Source of the DNA: Triatoma infestans
Taxonomy: Eukaryota > Arthropoda > Insecta > Hemiptera > Reduviidae
Direction of reading: 5' to 3'
DNA length: 64,000 bases
NCBI GenBank assembly: GCA_011037195.1
Contig: JAAEAF010002613.1
Span: 1-64,000, forward strand
Shown here: positions 42,600 to 53,452 of the stretch, in pieces
Numbering within the stretch: position 1 is the stretch's first letter
Layout: each line of letters opens with the position of its first letter
Made by a program: the position numbers and the translations under genes
The notes under the pieces: generated by a model
Told to the model about the DNA's origin: nothing
Databases searched by the model: none
The model's input: the letters and a program-made list of their open reading frames with translations, nothing else

Positions 42600-43466
42600 T
42601 TAGACACCAGATTTTTTTTTTTATGTAAAAATTCTCATTCTAATAAATAAAATGCTAAGAATTATTTTCTTTCATTTCGTAGAATAATTTCTTGGCCTTC
42701 AACATATTAAATTAACATAATATTATAATGAGTTCAATTGTTAAATCAGTGAATTATGGCCTTTTATAAAGTTAAACAATTTAACATTAATGAACGTTAA
42801 AAGTGATGGTAAGTCGTGTTCGGATTGCGTCATTAGGATTTACCTTTAGCCTTGGACCGACAATTGATATAGATACAGTGGGAACTCATATAGATCGCCA
42901 AAATGTACAGTTTCTTACAGTTGTAAATATACATTGAACAATTAAACTAGTTTTACATATTTACAACAATGGCTTTCTTTGAAAATTAGATTGCTTTCAT
43001 AGCAGATTTCCAGCTGTAATTTCCAAAATAAATTGACATGTGACTCCTATGTCCAATCATTGGAGCAATCGCAGTTTCAGATCACTGATCGCTTGTTGGA
43101 TTAATCTGTGCAAAGCATTGACAATAGAGTTAAATTTCTTTTGTTTTGATCGTGTTGGAGAGAGAGTTCAAACACACATTTTTCGTTCTGTACGATGTAT
43201 TCTCAAAAATTTTGTCGATAAATCCTTATTGATGTAATGTAATCAATTACTATTCAAATTTGCCACACAAATCTAACTAGTTCCTTTAGCAGCTGCATCG
43301 AGGCGCCATCTAAACTGTGCTTCAACTTCAACAGCGAATCTCCCTCATAGTAGCTGTTTATGTTGTAGGAGAAACCGAATAAAAGACGAACATCAGAAAG
43401 TTTAATAAGCGGTCGCCAAATAAACTTCGGCGAGTTCACGAATCTTAACATCAACTTTAAAAGTTT
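42600..43466. other. No gene recognised
   Basis: AT-rich and mixed sequence; no supported feature. Confidence 0.45.
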
Positions 43467-43536
43467 GTTGTGGTTGGTTCCGCAGACCTGGAAAACATCA
43501 GAGATATTTTCCATGAGAGCCTGCTTCTTTTTATGG

Positions 43537-43566
43537 TCTTCGTCCGGTTTCGGACAGAATTCATTT
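43537..43566 (-). ncRNA. Deleted hammerhead-like motif, F5 left arm
   Basis: The GAAACCGG and flanking bases remain, but stem II and CUGANGA are deleted. Inactive. Confidence 0.4.
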
Positions 43567-43989
43567 TGTCAAACAGTGTGATAACATAGATTTGCCCAGA
43601 GCAAATTTAGTTGATACACTGACTGGTTTTTAAATGTTTTTGTTTGGGCTTAACTAGGTTACGAGGGTGATGATGGTAACTGAGTGGGAAAAAACACATG
43701 TTTCGGACTTTAAATGGGGCATATTGTACCCTTTAAAAATGGAAACATCCAACATTCCATCTATCCAACCTTCAAAAAATGTAGTTTAAGTTATACACCC
43801 CCACGTGTTGGATGTTTCCATTTTTAAAGGGTACAATATGCCCCCTTTAAAGACTAAAGCATGTGTTTTCTCCCACTCAGGTACCATCAGCTTCGTAACA
43901 TAGGCCCTAACAAAAACATTTAAGGACCAATCAGTGTACAATTAAATTTGCTCTATACAAATCTATGTTATCACGCTGTTTGACAAAAA

Positions 43990-44028
43990 GCATCCTGACG
44001 ATGGGCGAACGCCCGAAACCGGTCGATG
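43990..44028 (+). ncRNA. Hammerhead-like ribozyme motif, F5 right arm, intact core
   Basis: GCATC (43990-43994), CTGACGA (43995-44001), T, stem II GGGC-GAAC-GCCC (44003-44014), GAAA (44015-44018), CCGG (44019-44022), TC (44023-44024), GATG (44025-44028). Stem I is CATC/GATG; stem III is minimal (A-U and C-G). Predicted cleavage is between 44024 and 44025. The single unpaired T after the core differs from the canonical form. Confidence 0.7.
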
Positions 44029-44193
44029 ATCACAAAAAGAAGCAGGCTATCACGGAAAATATCTCTGAAACTTTGAAAGTTTCACCAAGTTAGTCACATC
44101 ATTCTTCAGGTGATAGTCAGTCAACGCTACTCTTTGCCCAGTCACTCCACTCTCTCTAAACAAGCCTGATACAATAACAGCAATCGTAGCTTT

Positions 44194-44283
44194 CAAGAGG
44201 AAACACTACCCAGAGTGTGGCAGCGCACTGAGAAGGCTCCGGATGCTTGTGATCACAGATGTTGATGGCGCCTTAGTAATTAA
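44194..44283 (+). mobile_element. SINE1, copy h, 3' part
   Basis: GAGGAAACACTACCCAGAG then GCACTGAGAAGGCTCCGGAT and GATGTTGATGGCGCCTTA: the last 90 bp of SINE1. Confidence 0.7.
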
Positions 44284-45158
44284 AAACAAAATTAATAAAC
44301 TTTTCTTTGTTCAGATGGTTTAATTTCATTTTTTTTAACCAGATAATTCTTAATGGGTAAAAAAAGTAAAATAATATCTTTTTAATCTTAATATTTACCT
44401 TTGCAGTATTATTTATATTACATAATCAAATATTTAAAGAACCTAGAAAAGCAAATTGACGCAAAAATGAATTACTATAAAATACTACGTCAAGGCAAAG
44501 TGAAATATTTTAATTAACTGACTAGAAGGTAGTAAATCATTAACAAATGGCCGGCCATATTATTGGAGACGTTGTGACAACATTGAATATATTAATATAT
44601 TATTATTTACAGTTGGCTTTATTCAAGAATTAGTATAATCTTTCTTCATTACTAATTACATAGATTATTATTAACAAGTTGTTTTTTTTTTTTTTAAATT
44701 GTCGTTTTATAATGAGTACGGATATTTCTTAATTTCTAATTATTTTTTATAATAGGAGTAATATATTTTTTTAGATTAAAAGTTTATATTATGGGGTTGT
44801 ATGTATTATTTTGTGACGTTAAATCTCAGATTTTACGTTGAGTTCCTTTAATGTTAGAGGCGCTGTCTTCTAGATTACTAAGTAACTATAACCTTCCTCC
44901 TCTTCAAATTACAATAACTTTACATCAGAAAACAACGTTATTTACATTTTGTTCATTAATGTTTACTATTATTTTTTACCTGCCAAAATTCTTTAGACTG
45001 TTAATCAGAACGCCAAAGTGATGTTGCAAACGATAAAAATAATACGTCCTTAGTCAGAACACGCGCACACTACAAACATAACACACACATTGATTTCGCT
45101 TCCACTAAAATAATTGACACGAGAAAACAATATCCATAAATTAAACATATTATCAATT
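44284..45158. other. AT-rich stretch, no gene recognised
   Basis: Nothing supported. Confidence 0.5.
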
Positions 45159-45382
45159 AGGGAAGGGATTAGCTAAGTGGTTAGCATACTGGACTCGCAC
45201 GCGAAGGTCTCGGGTTCGAATCCAGGTATGTGCCCTTAGTTTTTTCTCTTCCTAGGCGCCTCTAAAATTCACTGGCCGGTGATGGACAGTGTTGTTTGTA
45301 ACGCTAGAACACGTCTGGAGGCCCGGCATATGACCATGGATATTGACGCACCTTAAATTTATAAATTAAAAAAAAAAAAATT
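45159..45382 (+). mobile_element. SINE1, copy i
   Basis: GGGAAGGGATTAGCTAAGTGG, GGGTTCGAATCC B box near 45212, shortened body (the GAAGGCTCCGGGCGCC stretch is missing), A12 tail. Confidence 0.85.
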
Positions 45383-45760
45383 AAAATAATAATGTCAATT
45401 CCAGAGATGAAGGTGCGGTGTTGGCGCATTTTATATAAAGATATTTTAAAGATTGTAATTAATTAGTTACTGTTAACTGATACAAAAAATTATATGAATA
45501 ACTAACTGTTCTTCACAAGACAACGGTTCAATGATTAATAGACGTAATTATGTTTGAATTCCAAATTAATTTTGAATTTAATCATTCAAGAATATCTACA
45601 ATTTATATTTGTTATTTTTCTTATATATCATAGCTGTTTATCTTTGAAATATCCGAATTGATTTTATAGTATGCTAGTTTTAATGGTAAATAAGTTAACC
45701 TCTGCAGATAGAAATAAATTTAAAATATTAATAAGGTTTTGTTTCAAATATAAGTTTCTG
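45383..45760. other. AT-rich stretch, no gene recognised
   Basis: Nothing supported. Confidence 0.5.
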
Positions 45761-45800
45761 CTTTTGCTGAAGATAGTCTGATTAGACCGAAACGTCCAGA
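45761..45800 (+). ncRNA. Hammerhead-like motif, third family
   Basis: CTGAAGA (45767-45773), TA, stem GTCT-GATT-AGAC (45776-45787), C, GAAA (45789-45792), CG, TC (45795-45796), then CAG pairing with the TTG before the core. The core bases fit, but stem III is reduced to an A-U pair over two bases and stem II is offset by extra bases. A stand-alone motif in a repeat that I cannot delimit. Confidence 0.4.
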
Positions 45801-46480
45801 TTTTTATAGTATTAAAATGTGGAGGGAAAAAAATAAATACTAATTTGATCTTAGTGTCTTTGTTTCATGTTTTATTTTTTTTTCTTTTATAAATTTTGAC
45901 ATGTTTTTCTTTTTAATATGCATACATGTAACTTCCTTTTTAAAATGATTCTTTCACATGTCAGGAATTCTTTAGTTATTGTGTGACTTGAATAAAAATG
46001 AGTATATACTCAGTGTCCAACAATTTGAAGTATGGAATATATGCTCCTTACACTGGGGAATCACCATGTGTTAGAATTTAAAGACCCCCACCTACATAGC
46101 AAAAATTTCACTAAGAGCATTAAATAAATTGAAAACCTGTTTTTTAAAACAATCCTTATAGATTTACGAAAGCTGGCGCTAAATTATTAGTTTAGATGGA
46201 AAGAGAAGTAAGAACTGCAAGTAATTTGAATAAAATAAATTATTTTTTTTTTTTAAAGATGTATATGGGTGCATTGACTGAACACGGCTGGAAAAACCAT
46301 CCATTAAAAAAAAAAATAGGCAGGACTTGTTTCAGATTTGTGATGTTGGAATCACTACCTAATTGTCCCTGCTTCACATATTTGTGAGGACAACAAATCT
46401 CGGCGGAATGCTTGGGGAATATATAATTGTAGTCAGACCGATAGATTGCGAGGAAGAATCTTCTTGGGAGTTGAACTTTT
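45801..46480. other. AT-rich stretch, no gene recognised
   Basis: Nothing supported. Confidence 0.5.
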
Positions 46481-46482
46481 TG

Positions 46483-46502
46483 CCCCCCCCCCCTGGGGGG
46501 GG
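46483..46502. repeat. C11-T-G8 tract
   Basis: Eleven C, one T, then eight G: a homopolymer hairpin with almost no loop. Confidence 0.95.
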
Positions 46503-47244
46503 ATATTGGCTTAGGTTCCTCGCCTTCGGGCATCCATTATTAATAATAAGATACATGGGCATTACATTTTTCCCAGTTATTTAAAATCATTTTGATATTA
46601 AACGCCATTTTTATTTTAAAATCTTTTTGCCATGTTTAGTACTGTTTTTTAAATAATTTGTTTAATCTGACAGTCTTCCAATGTTCTTTCTTTTTTTCGC
46701 CTCCTTAGCCGGGGAAAATTTGCCTTCTTTTTCTTTGTTCGTTACCTAGACTTACCACAAATTTCCTACGATGTTGATTAATTTAAAGAAAGTTCAACTT
46801 TCACATTATCAACTTTCCAGAGTTTTTCAAGTAAGAAACTCAAAAGAGCAATCTAATTGTTATTAAAATAAACTTTAGGCACAGAAGAGAATGTTTAAAA
46901 GCTTATGAGATCAAGTTTCTAAGAGAAAAGAGCAAATAAACAAAAAAAACGGTAATAGCGAAATATAAAACTTTATATCTGCCAATTCTTGCATACCCTA
47001 ACTCACTGAAAGTTATAAATGTTTAATGAAAGCTTTGGAAATCTCCTTACTAAGTAAAATTGAGGGGAAATTTTTCAAATAAAGCCCACGCTTGAAATTG
47101 TAGCTTCAAATCAGCTGGCTGCCAGAGAGAAGTTGGGTATGAAAAAGATAGAGAAAGGTGGCGGAACTTTGTAAGTCTAAAACATTGACAATGGTAAAGT
47201 TAGGCAATCTGCTAACTAAGTCATTAGGTATGTAATGAGATTGG
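46503..47244. other. No gene recognised
   Basis: Nothing supported. Confidence 0.45.
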
Positions 47245-47387
47245 GTAAATTGTATAGTTGTGTGAGTGTGTTATTAGCACGAGCGGTATTGAAAGGGCTT
47301 ATGTGTGTATATGTTTTAGAGAAGAGAGAAGTATTAGGAAATAAGTAATAAGTTAATATTAAGTAATAAGTAGTAGGTAATCAGTTT

Positions 47388-47505
47388 TTACTTTCACATA
47401 CTCCTAGTAAGGAGGGATTATTGCGATCGGGCCAGATTTTCAAAATTGAGTTCAACGGAAATACATGTTTTGGGATCACAATAATAAGCTTATGAGTATA
47501 TAGGA
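47388..47505 (+). repeat. R 5' fragment
   Basis: ACTTTCACATACTCCTAGTAAGGAGG, GCGATCGGGCCAGATTTTC, TTCAACGGAAATACATG: the start of R, then broken. Confidence 0.7.
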
Positions 47506-47522
47506 TCTATTTACGAGAGTCA

Positions 47523-48181
47523 GGGGCGGGTGTGGTGTAGTGGTTATGAGCATGGACTTGTAAGTAGGCGGACCCCAGTTCGAGTCCCGCGTATAACTGC
47601 TAAATTTTATATTTGTTTAAAAAATATTATTAGTAAAGTAGATGCTTCCGCCCCCGTCCTCGACACCTAAGTTGGTAGTTGGACCTAATGTAATGTAATG
47701 GTGTGATGTTGTAGTTTGTAGTAAGTAGCACGAGCGATTTTGTATAAAGGGCTTGTAACTATGTAGCTTAAAATAGAATGAAGTGTTAGCAATAATAAAG
47801 AAGCCACACTGTTTTTCAAAAGATATTTTCTCTAAGAGAAAGTAAGTTAACAACAATATGCTTATAAATTAATTGGAATAAACTCTTAAAACTTGATATG
47901 GCTCTGATGTTTTCACTTTGGTAGCTAGAACGAGTCTGTCTTAAAATATCTCTTCTCATTGTTTCAATTCCTCCCCTGTGAGAAGAAGGGGTAGTACAGT
48001 ACAATGCCATAATTGTTCTTGAACCGTACGAGTAACTGGACTTTATACCTGGCTGGCCCTTTTGCAACATATTTTGATAATTTAGATTTATTTAAAATTT
48101 AATATTATTTCAAGTTTCTTGCATCCATCACATTATCCCCCCTCTTAAGCCCGCCTGAAAAAATAGGCATTACTTTACTTC
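47523..48181 (+). mobile_element. SINE2, copy b, split by an LTR
   Basis: Head GGGGCGGGTGTGGTGTAGTGG, B box AGTTCGAGTCCCG near 47577, body to GTTGGAC (47684). The 3' end AAGCCCGCCTGAAAAAATAGG resumes at 48147. A perfect 14-bp duplication ATTTACGAGAGTCA (47509-47522, 48182-48195) proves that both parts are one insertion. Confidence 0.88.
47689..48132 (-). mobile_element. Solo LTR, family L1, inserted in SINE2b
   Basis: Minus strand starts TGTGATGGATGCAAG and ends CACACCATTACATTACA. Inner phrases match 20813-21286 (for example GAGAAGAAGGGG against CCCTTCTTCTCAC in the reference). No clean duplication; about 13 extra bases (TTATCCCCCCTCT) lie at its right edge. Confidence 0.7.
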
Positions 48182-48193
48182 ATTTACGAGAGT

Positions 48194-49030
48194 CATTTAA
48201 TAATTAACGAGAAAATCGCTATAGCTCAGAAACAGTTTGTTTAATCAATAAAACAGTTTCAATGAGGCAAGTTGGCATCCTTGTACATAGTATCGCATCA
48301 GCTGTTCGAGCGTATTTGGTAAGCATATCCTCAGACGTATTCAGTTAACAATGGCGAGTCCGCTCGAGCATTGCACCTCGGAAGAGCAACGCTCAGTGAT
48401 TAGATTTTTAGTTGCAGAGGAAAGCAAAGTTAGTGAAATCCACGAAAGAATGTTGAAAGCCATTCGAACGTTTACAAATGGGGAGAAATGTCCGGGTGAG
48501 TGGCTGTGACGAGCAAGTTTAAGTTGCAACTTTCTCCCTCGAATCTCGCATTATCGCGTTATTCAGGACAACAGGCGCATCACTGTTGAACTAATAGCTA
48601 AAGAAGTGCACGCGAGTGTTGGAACTGTCCATAACATTATTCTGAATAAGCTGCAGTAGTGAAGAAAACTTGCGCGAGATGGGTTCCAAGACAACTTACG
48701 GAAACACTTCAAAAAGTGGGGTGGGAGATCCTTCCACATCCTCCCCTACAGCCCTGACCTTGCCCCATCGAACGTCCATTTCTTTGGACCCCTTAAAGAG
48801 GCTCTACGTGAGAAACATGGTCAATCCAATGAATAAGTTTAAAATCAGGTGTAAAAGTGGCTTCGAGATCATCCCAAAGAATTTTATGCCAGATGAATAC
48901 ACAAATTGAAAGAACGATTGGACAAGTGTATAATTGTTGCTGAGGACTATGTTAAAAAGTAGCCAAAGTTTTGTATTGATTAAATATATCGTTTTTGAGC
49001 TATAGCGATTTGTCTCGTTACTTATTGAAT
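48194..49030 (+). mobile_element. mariner-type transposon, internally deleted
   Basis: Terminal inverted repeats of about 55 bp: left 48194-48250 (TAACGAG..., CGCTATAGCTCAGAAACAG, TTTAATCAATA) and right 48975-49030, its reverse complement with few changes. Total length about 840 bp, shorter than a full mariner (about 1.3 kb). It encloses transposase remnants at 48351-48960. It begins directly at the 3' duplication of SINE2b. Confidence 0.85.
48351..48960 (+). pseudogene. mariner transposase, internal deletion and frameshifts
   Basis: ATG at 48351 opens MASPLEHCTSEEQRSVIRFL, then AEESKVSEIHERML, the first HTH. A stop follows at 48510. The second HTH (DNRRITVELIAKEVHASVGT) is in another frame near 48570, then KTCARWVPRQL. 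The sequence jumps straight to KVGWEILPHPP, so the block with the first two catalytic Asp residues is deleted. The final block reads APSNVHFFGPLKEAL, with Asn where the third Asp belongs. Non-functional. Confidence 0.85.
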
Positions 49031-49610
49031 GCCTTCTATGTACATAAACTTTAATTATAAATTAAATATTTAGTAGATTGATTTAAATACAAATGTTCAA
49101 GTAACACTGACTGGCACTGATGATCTCTTTCGTCCAATACTGGATGAACTCTGTAAGACGACTGATAAAATAATGCTCCTCTTAATAGTTAAAACCTGCC
49201 CTTTATATTTGATTTCTAGAAGGGGTTAAAAGACAAAGAGTGGCCGAGATCTTCGACCTCTCTTATAACGGTATTTTCACCACTTCTGTATTTATATTAG
49301 AGTAAATGAGTAAAATGTAAGTTTAGAGAAAATTAAATCAATTTTATAATTGTATTAACAACAATAAATTATTTAAAGAAAACCATGTTAATGTTTTCAT
49401 ACTCGATTTTTAACTGTTGATTTATATGCTCACAAACTCAAGGTGAGTGTACATACTGAAGGCGCCAGTTTTATTATTACTATTGTTATTATTATTGCTA
49501 ATTAGAGTGTATTCTCATATTTAACGCTCAAGGAAATAGTAAATATTCATTTTAATAATATCATGATTTATTTTAGTTAAAACATTTAATAATAATATAT
49601 GTTTATTCAT

Positions 49611-49726
49611 TTTTACTTTCTCTTACTCCCTACTAGTAAGGAGGGATTATTGCGAATTGAGTTTCCACCGGAAATACATGTTTTATGGTCTCTTGAATAC
49701 GAAAAAAAGTATTTTGAGCGAATGTC

Positions 49727-49757
<31 letters not shown>

Positions 49758-49893
49758 CTTGTGTTTTATCAGAATATCTTGAAAACGAAAAGTCGCAGAA
49801 AGCCCAAAATTGATATTCTGTTTAAGCGCTGCCATCGCTCAGATTTATTAAAAGATGTAAGAGAATGTCGTGTGAATATTTCACGCCAGATTT
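49611..49893 (+). repeat. R copy, short derivative
   Basis: ACTTTCTCTTACTCCCTACTAGTAAGG start, CACCGGAAATACATG, (TG)n at 49733-49757, then directly AAGAGAATGTCGTGTGAATATT and TTCACGCCAG end. The middle is deleted. Confidence 0.75.
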
Positions 49894-50620
49894 TTATTCT
49901 TACAAATTATTTTAAATAAATGGAATAGTTTTTACTTATATTTCATTTAAAAAAAAAAACACCCTTAAACGATGGGTATTAATTAATAAAAAAAAAGTTA
50001 GCTAATTTTTTTTACAAAAGAATAAAGCTGAGTTCATTATATTATTCTTTCTCCATGTTTATATCCATTATATAAAGGAATAATTGTTTACTTTTTACAT
50101 CATAATAATGATGGTATGAGATAGGTATGATTTGCTTTTGTCACACTTGTATCATGTGATTCAGAATTTTGTTACATTTTTAAACATATTTCAGATCTTC
50201 GTTTTTTTTGTTTTTTTTTTCAGCATTGATGATGCTTATTATTCCATGTTTAAAATTTTGAATAATTTTTTTATAATTTGCAAATTAATACAATATATAC
50301 ATTTATGTATTATATTTTGTATGATTCAATTTTAATTAGCTATTAGGAGAATTGCACAAGATCTTCTCAGGTTGCCTATCAGACTTGGTGCCCTAACCCT
50401 CTGAGTAGACCAGAACAGAGAGAATCCACCATCTTAGCGAGATCATGGTCTCCATGACCAAGATTCCAAACGCTCAACTCTATGGGACCATTTTAAAGTT
50501 TTATTCACTCTATCGAAGAATATTCGTCATTCACAAGGCTTTTAAGAGCTGGCTTATCTTCTAATGGAACCAACAGCCAGTATATTGTGCACAGAAGAAA
50601 TGGACTCAATATTTCTATTA
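49894..50620. other. AT-rich, then mixed stretch, no gene recognised
   Basis: A hydrophobic frame at 50132-50335 shows no motif; 50340-50620 is unassigned. Confidence 0.45.
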
Positions 50621-50625
50621 GCAAT

Positions 50626-50935
50626 TGTAACGGCAACGGCAAGAGAGAGAACACAGGCCCGACCGAGAGAAAACGGACTCTCTCTGTTACTCTCTGACTT
50701 AAGCAGGCTAGAGTGGGGAGAATCTGTATATAAGCCAGTGAGAGATCTAGACATGGATCTATCAGATTCAACCATATACATCACATCGTGTCATAACTCT
50801 ACTCTAACCCTTTATTCTATAAAATCATTACAAGTTCAGTGCAGTTTGTGTAGACTTATAGCCATATTATAACAGTTTCTTCATATCTCGTCTAATTAAT
50901 CAATCCCAATTTCTCTTCTCATCAACTCCATTATA
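50626..50935 (+). mobile_element. Solo LTR, family B, copy 2
   Basis: 310 bp, TGTAACGGCAACGGC to CTCCATTATA, flanked by a perfect GCAAT duplication (50621-50625, 50936-50940). CTCTCTCTGTTACTCTC block, TATA motif TGTATATAAGCC near 50725, and TTATTCTATAAAATCATT region near 50812. Confidence 0.85.
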
Positions 50936-50940
50936 GCAAT

Positions 50941-52130
50941 CGTATCAAGGTACTATTAACATGCTGCGAGCGCACGTCAACTTTGCATTAAAACCTCTAT
51001 CCCACAATTGGCGAATTGGCTTCAACCACCGATAGCTTATCTCAACTAGCTACACTTTCTCTACCTGCAGAAGAAATGGACCGTATAACCTAACTGAGGG
51101 CTTTTTTTTTCAAGTTTTTCGTTATCATCATCCAACACAATCCTACTGCACATTCACATGATGCCGGGGTGCCAATCTCCAGCTCAGCCCCCACAATAGC
51201 GCTGGCTCCCATTTATTTACAATATTTACATTATGTACATCGTGCAGAAAGACGGTCCCCACCTCTGGCCGGCATTGGTCCCCCCCGCAACTCGTTCATA
51301 CATAACATGCATACGAGACTAACCCAAACCAATAAATACATTTTTCTAATAAATACATTTATAGTAATACACCTGAATTAACTCGCTAAACCTACATTTA
51401 CTCTATATATAAATAAATTAATAAATAAATATATGAGCATATACCAATATATATATACATATTTACAAACCTTTATATACACACCCAATATAAATCTACT
51501 TAACTAGTCACATTATACATACCTCTGGATGGCGGTTTCTACCATCCTAGTATCATTCATACTTTTAAATACATACACGCTTTACATTCATCCTACAACT
51601 GTACACATCCTGTGAAAATTATATACAAACTTCTTTTTTATATACATCTATTTACAATAGATAGAGTACTCGATATTCCTACCATCCTCGAGCCTTAACC
51701 TATGATAAAACTATAATACAATCATTCCTCCAATCATAAATCACCAACTCATCAATATCAGGTATAACTTTTAACTACATTTATATTTACTAGTCATTTC
51801 TACCAAAGATTTCAGCACATAGATGTTGCTAGAAAATAATATCTCTTCATATTGAAAAGGGGCATCTAAATACTTGCAAAAAGAAAAACCTCAACCTTGA
51901 AAGATTCACTTTACTAGCGCCACATTAGCTCACTGATTTTAGAATCTATTTCTAACTAGTCACAACTCTCTTGAAGCGATTCGTAACATCAACTCTAAAC
52001 CATTCTACATTCTACACGCTAGTGATTAACAACAACCATCACTCACTCATGGCTCGGTCACTCTACCCCCTCCCCACAGCTTTTGTCTCCTTTCTAAGTA
52101 AATCCTTTAAAATATAAATTGTTGAGTAAC
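50941..52130 (-). other. Possible retrotransposon 3' UTR region
   Basis: Rich in A and C on plus. It shares GAGTACTCGATATTCCTACC (51665) with the 3' side of the I-like remnant at 76. On the minus strand ATTGTAAATAAATGGGAGCC (about 51225-51205) could be a poly-A signal region. No coding motif. A GC-richer patch lies at 51160-51300. Confidence 0.35.
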
Positions 52131-53452
52131 AGTGCAAGTTCGTATATTCTCACTTACACCATTTCATCATTTATTACTTTTTATCATTCTTTATCAATTC
52201 ACCTTTTATCAACCTTCATGTCCTGCTACTGTTACCGTTTGCTCTTTTTAGTCAGAGATGTGATGTAGCCATTAAGCAGTACAGCTCTGAAGTCTTGGCT
52301 ACTCATCTAAAGATGGAGTATGTCAGCTTGGCCGCTAGGTGTGCAAAGTTTTTTCCCCACATATCTTAATACAAATTTTTTTTTTTTTTTTTTTACCTCT
52401 GTTAAGTCGATAAAAATGCCTTTGTGGTTGACAATTTCATGTCATCATTGGTTCTCGGCAAAAAAAAAAAGTTATTACACTAGTTAATCCTCCTTAATAA
52501 TGTGATCCAATTAAACTAACCTCCGCACTCTAACCAAAGCCTCCAAGCAGTGCTAATAAAAATGTCGCATTACATCCTGAACTTTTTCAAGCCACGTGAA
52601 TCGTTATTTTTAGAACAGCTTTTTCACCGTTTTAATAATGCAAGTTACAAATTATTTTATCTACTTTAATGACAACATATAGAATATTCTAATATGAAAA
52701 AAACCACAATTCTCAACATTTTAAATGATAAAGTCTATTTAAAAAGTTGGAATTCGTAAACTAACTTTATTCTGTATGCAAGTATATAGGGACAAGTCAT
52801 GTTATAATAAATGTTTTCTCACACGGTATTTATGAAATGAAATTTTAAAAAAATAAACTATCTTCACATTTTTGAAATGAACTTCTCGAAAAATATTTTA
52901 AGATCCAGTCGCTTCCAGCAACTTACTAAAATTTTTCCCAGTTGCTCCTTGAGTAGTAAGAGAAAGTTGAAAACTTTAAGTTGTAATGTATATAATTAAG
53001 TTACTTATTACGCTAAACACCCTGTCTAATTTTTATGTTTAGGGTCCTCAGGAGGCATAAAAATGTATTTCAAAAAATGTCCTTGAAGCTAAACAGTTTC
53101 TAAAGAAAGGCTGTGGTTGTGGTCTTAATGAAATACTGTCGTATTGAATGTTAATAGAGTTATGTAAATTTTTTTGAATTATACAAGGGAAAGTGTATTT
53201 TTTTTTTTTCATTTAAAATTTCATTTTATCCCATTTAACAATTATTCATTTAATTTTCAAAATTGATTACCCAGTTGATGAAATGTTCCTATCATTACAA
53301 ATCCTATCACTCACACAACTTTCTCTTAATATATTGGATTGCTTGGGACTAATAATTTTCTTCAAATATAATTCTTTCTAGAAATGCATATATCTATTAT
53401 TCTTGACAGGTTTCGGACTTTCATTTGTAATGTAATGGTGAATCTTGTAGAT
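52131..53452. other. AT-rich stretch, R fragments only
   Basis: 52860-52970 ends ...GAGTAGTAAGAGAAAGT, the R start on minus. 53400-53440 contains minus-strand AAGTCCGAAACCTGTCAAG, the 3' half of a hammerhead-like motif without its CUGANGA. Confidence 0.4.

Larger units (their letters stand above)
43467..44069. mobile_element. Foldback element F, copy F5, most complete
   Basis: 603 bp with left arm 43467-43752 and right arm 43807-44069 as inverted copies. The inner end is CCAAC/GTTGG, with CACATGTTTCGGACTTTAAA and TTTAAAGACTAAAGCATGTG as partners. Flanked by a 13-bp duplication with one mismatch, ACTTTAAAAGTTT (43454-43466) and ACTTTGAAAGTTT (44070-44082). The central spacer is only about 55 bp. 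Confidence 0.85.
47245..49295 (-). mobile_element. LTR copy (L1-related) split by a nest of insertions
   Basis: 47255-47350 (AGCACGAGCGGTATTGAAAG; AGAGAAGTATTAGGAAATAAG) and 49036-49290 (TTTAGTAGATTGATTTAAAT; CTGTAAGACGACTGATAAAA; TTCTAGAAGGGGTTAAAAGA) match consecutive parts of the copy at 53925-54391. Between them lie an R fragment, SINE2b (itself split by another LTR) and a mariner element. Confidence 0.65.

Noticed and set aside
53400..53440. Minus-strand GTCCGAAACCTGTCAAG as a full hammerhead
   Set aside because: The CUGANGA half is missing; only the 3' half remains.
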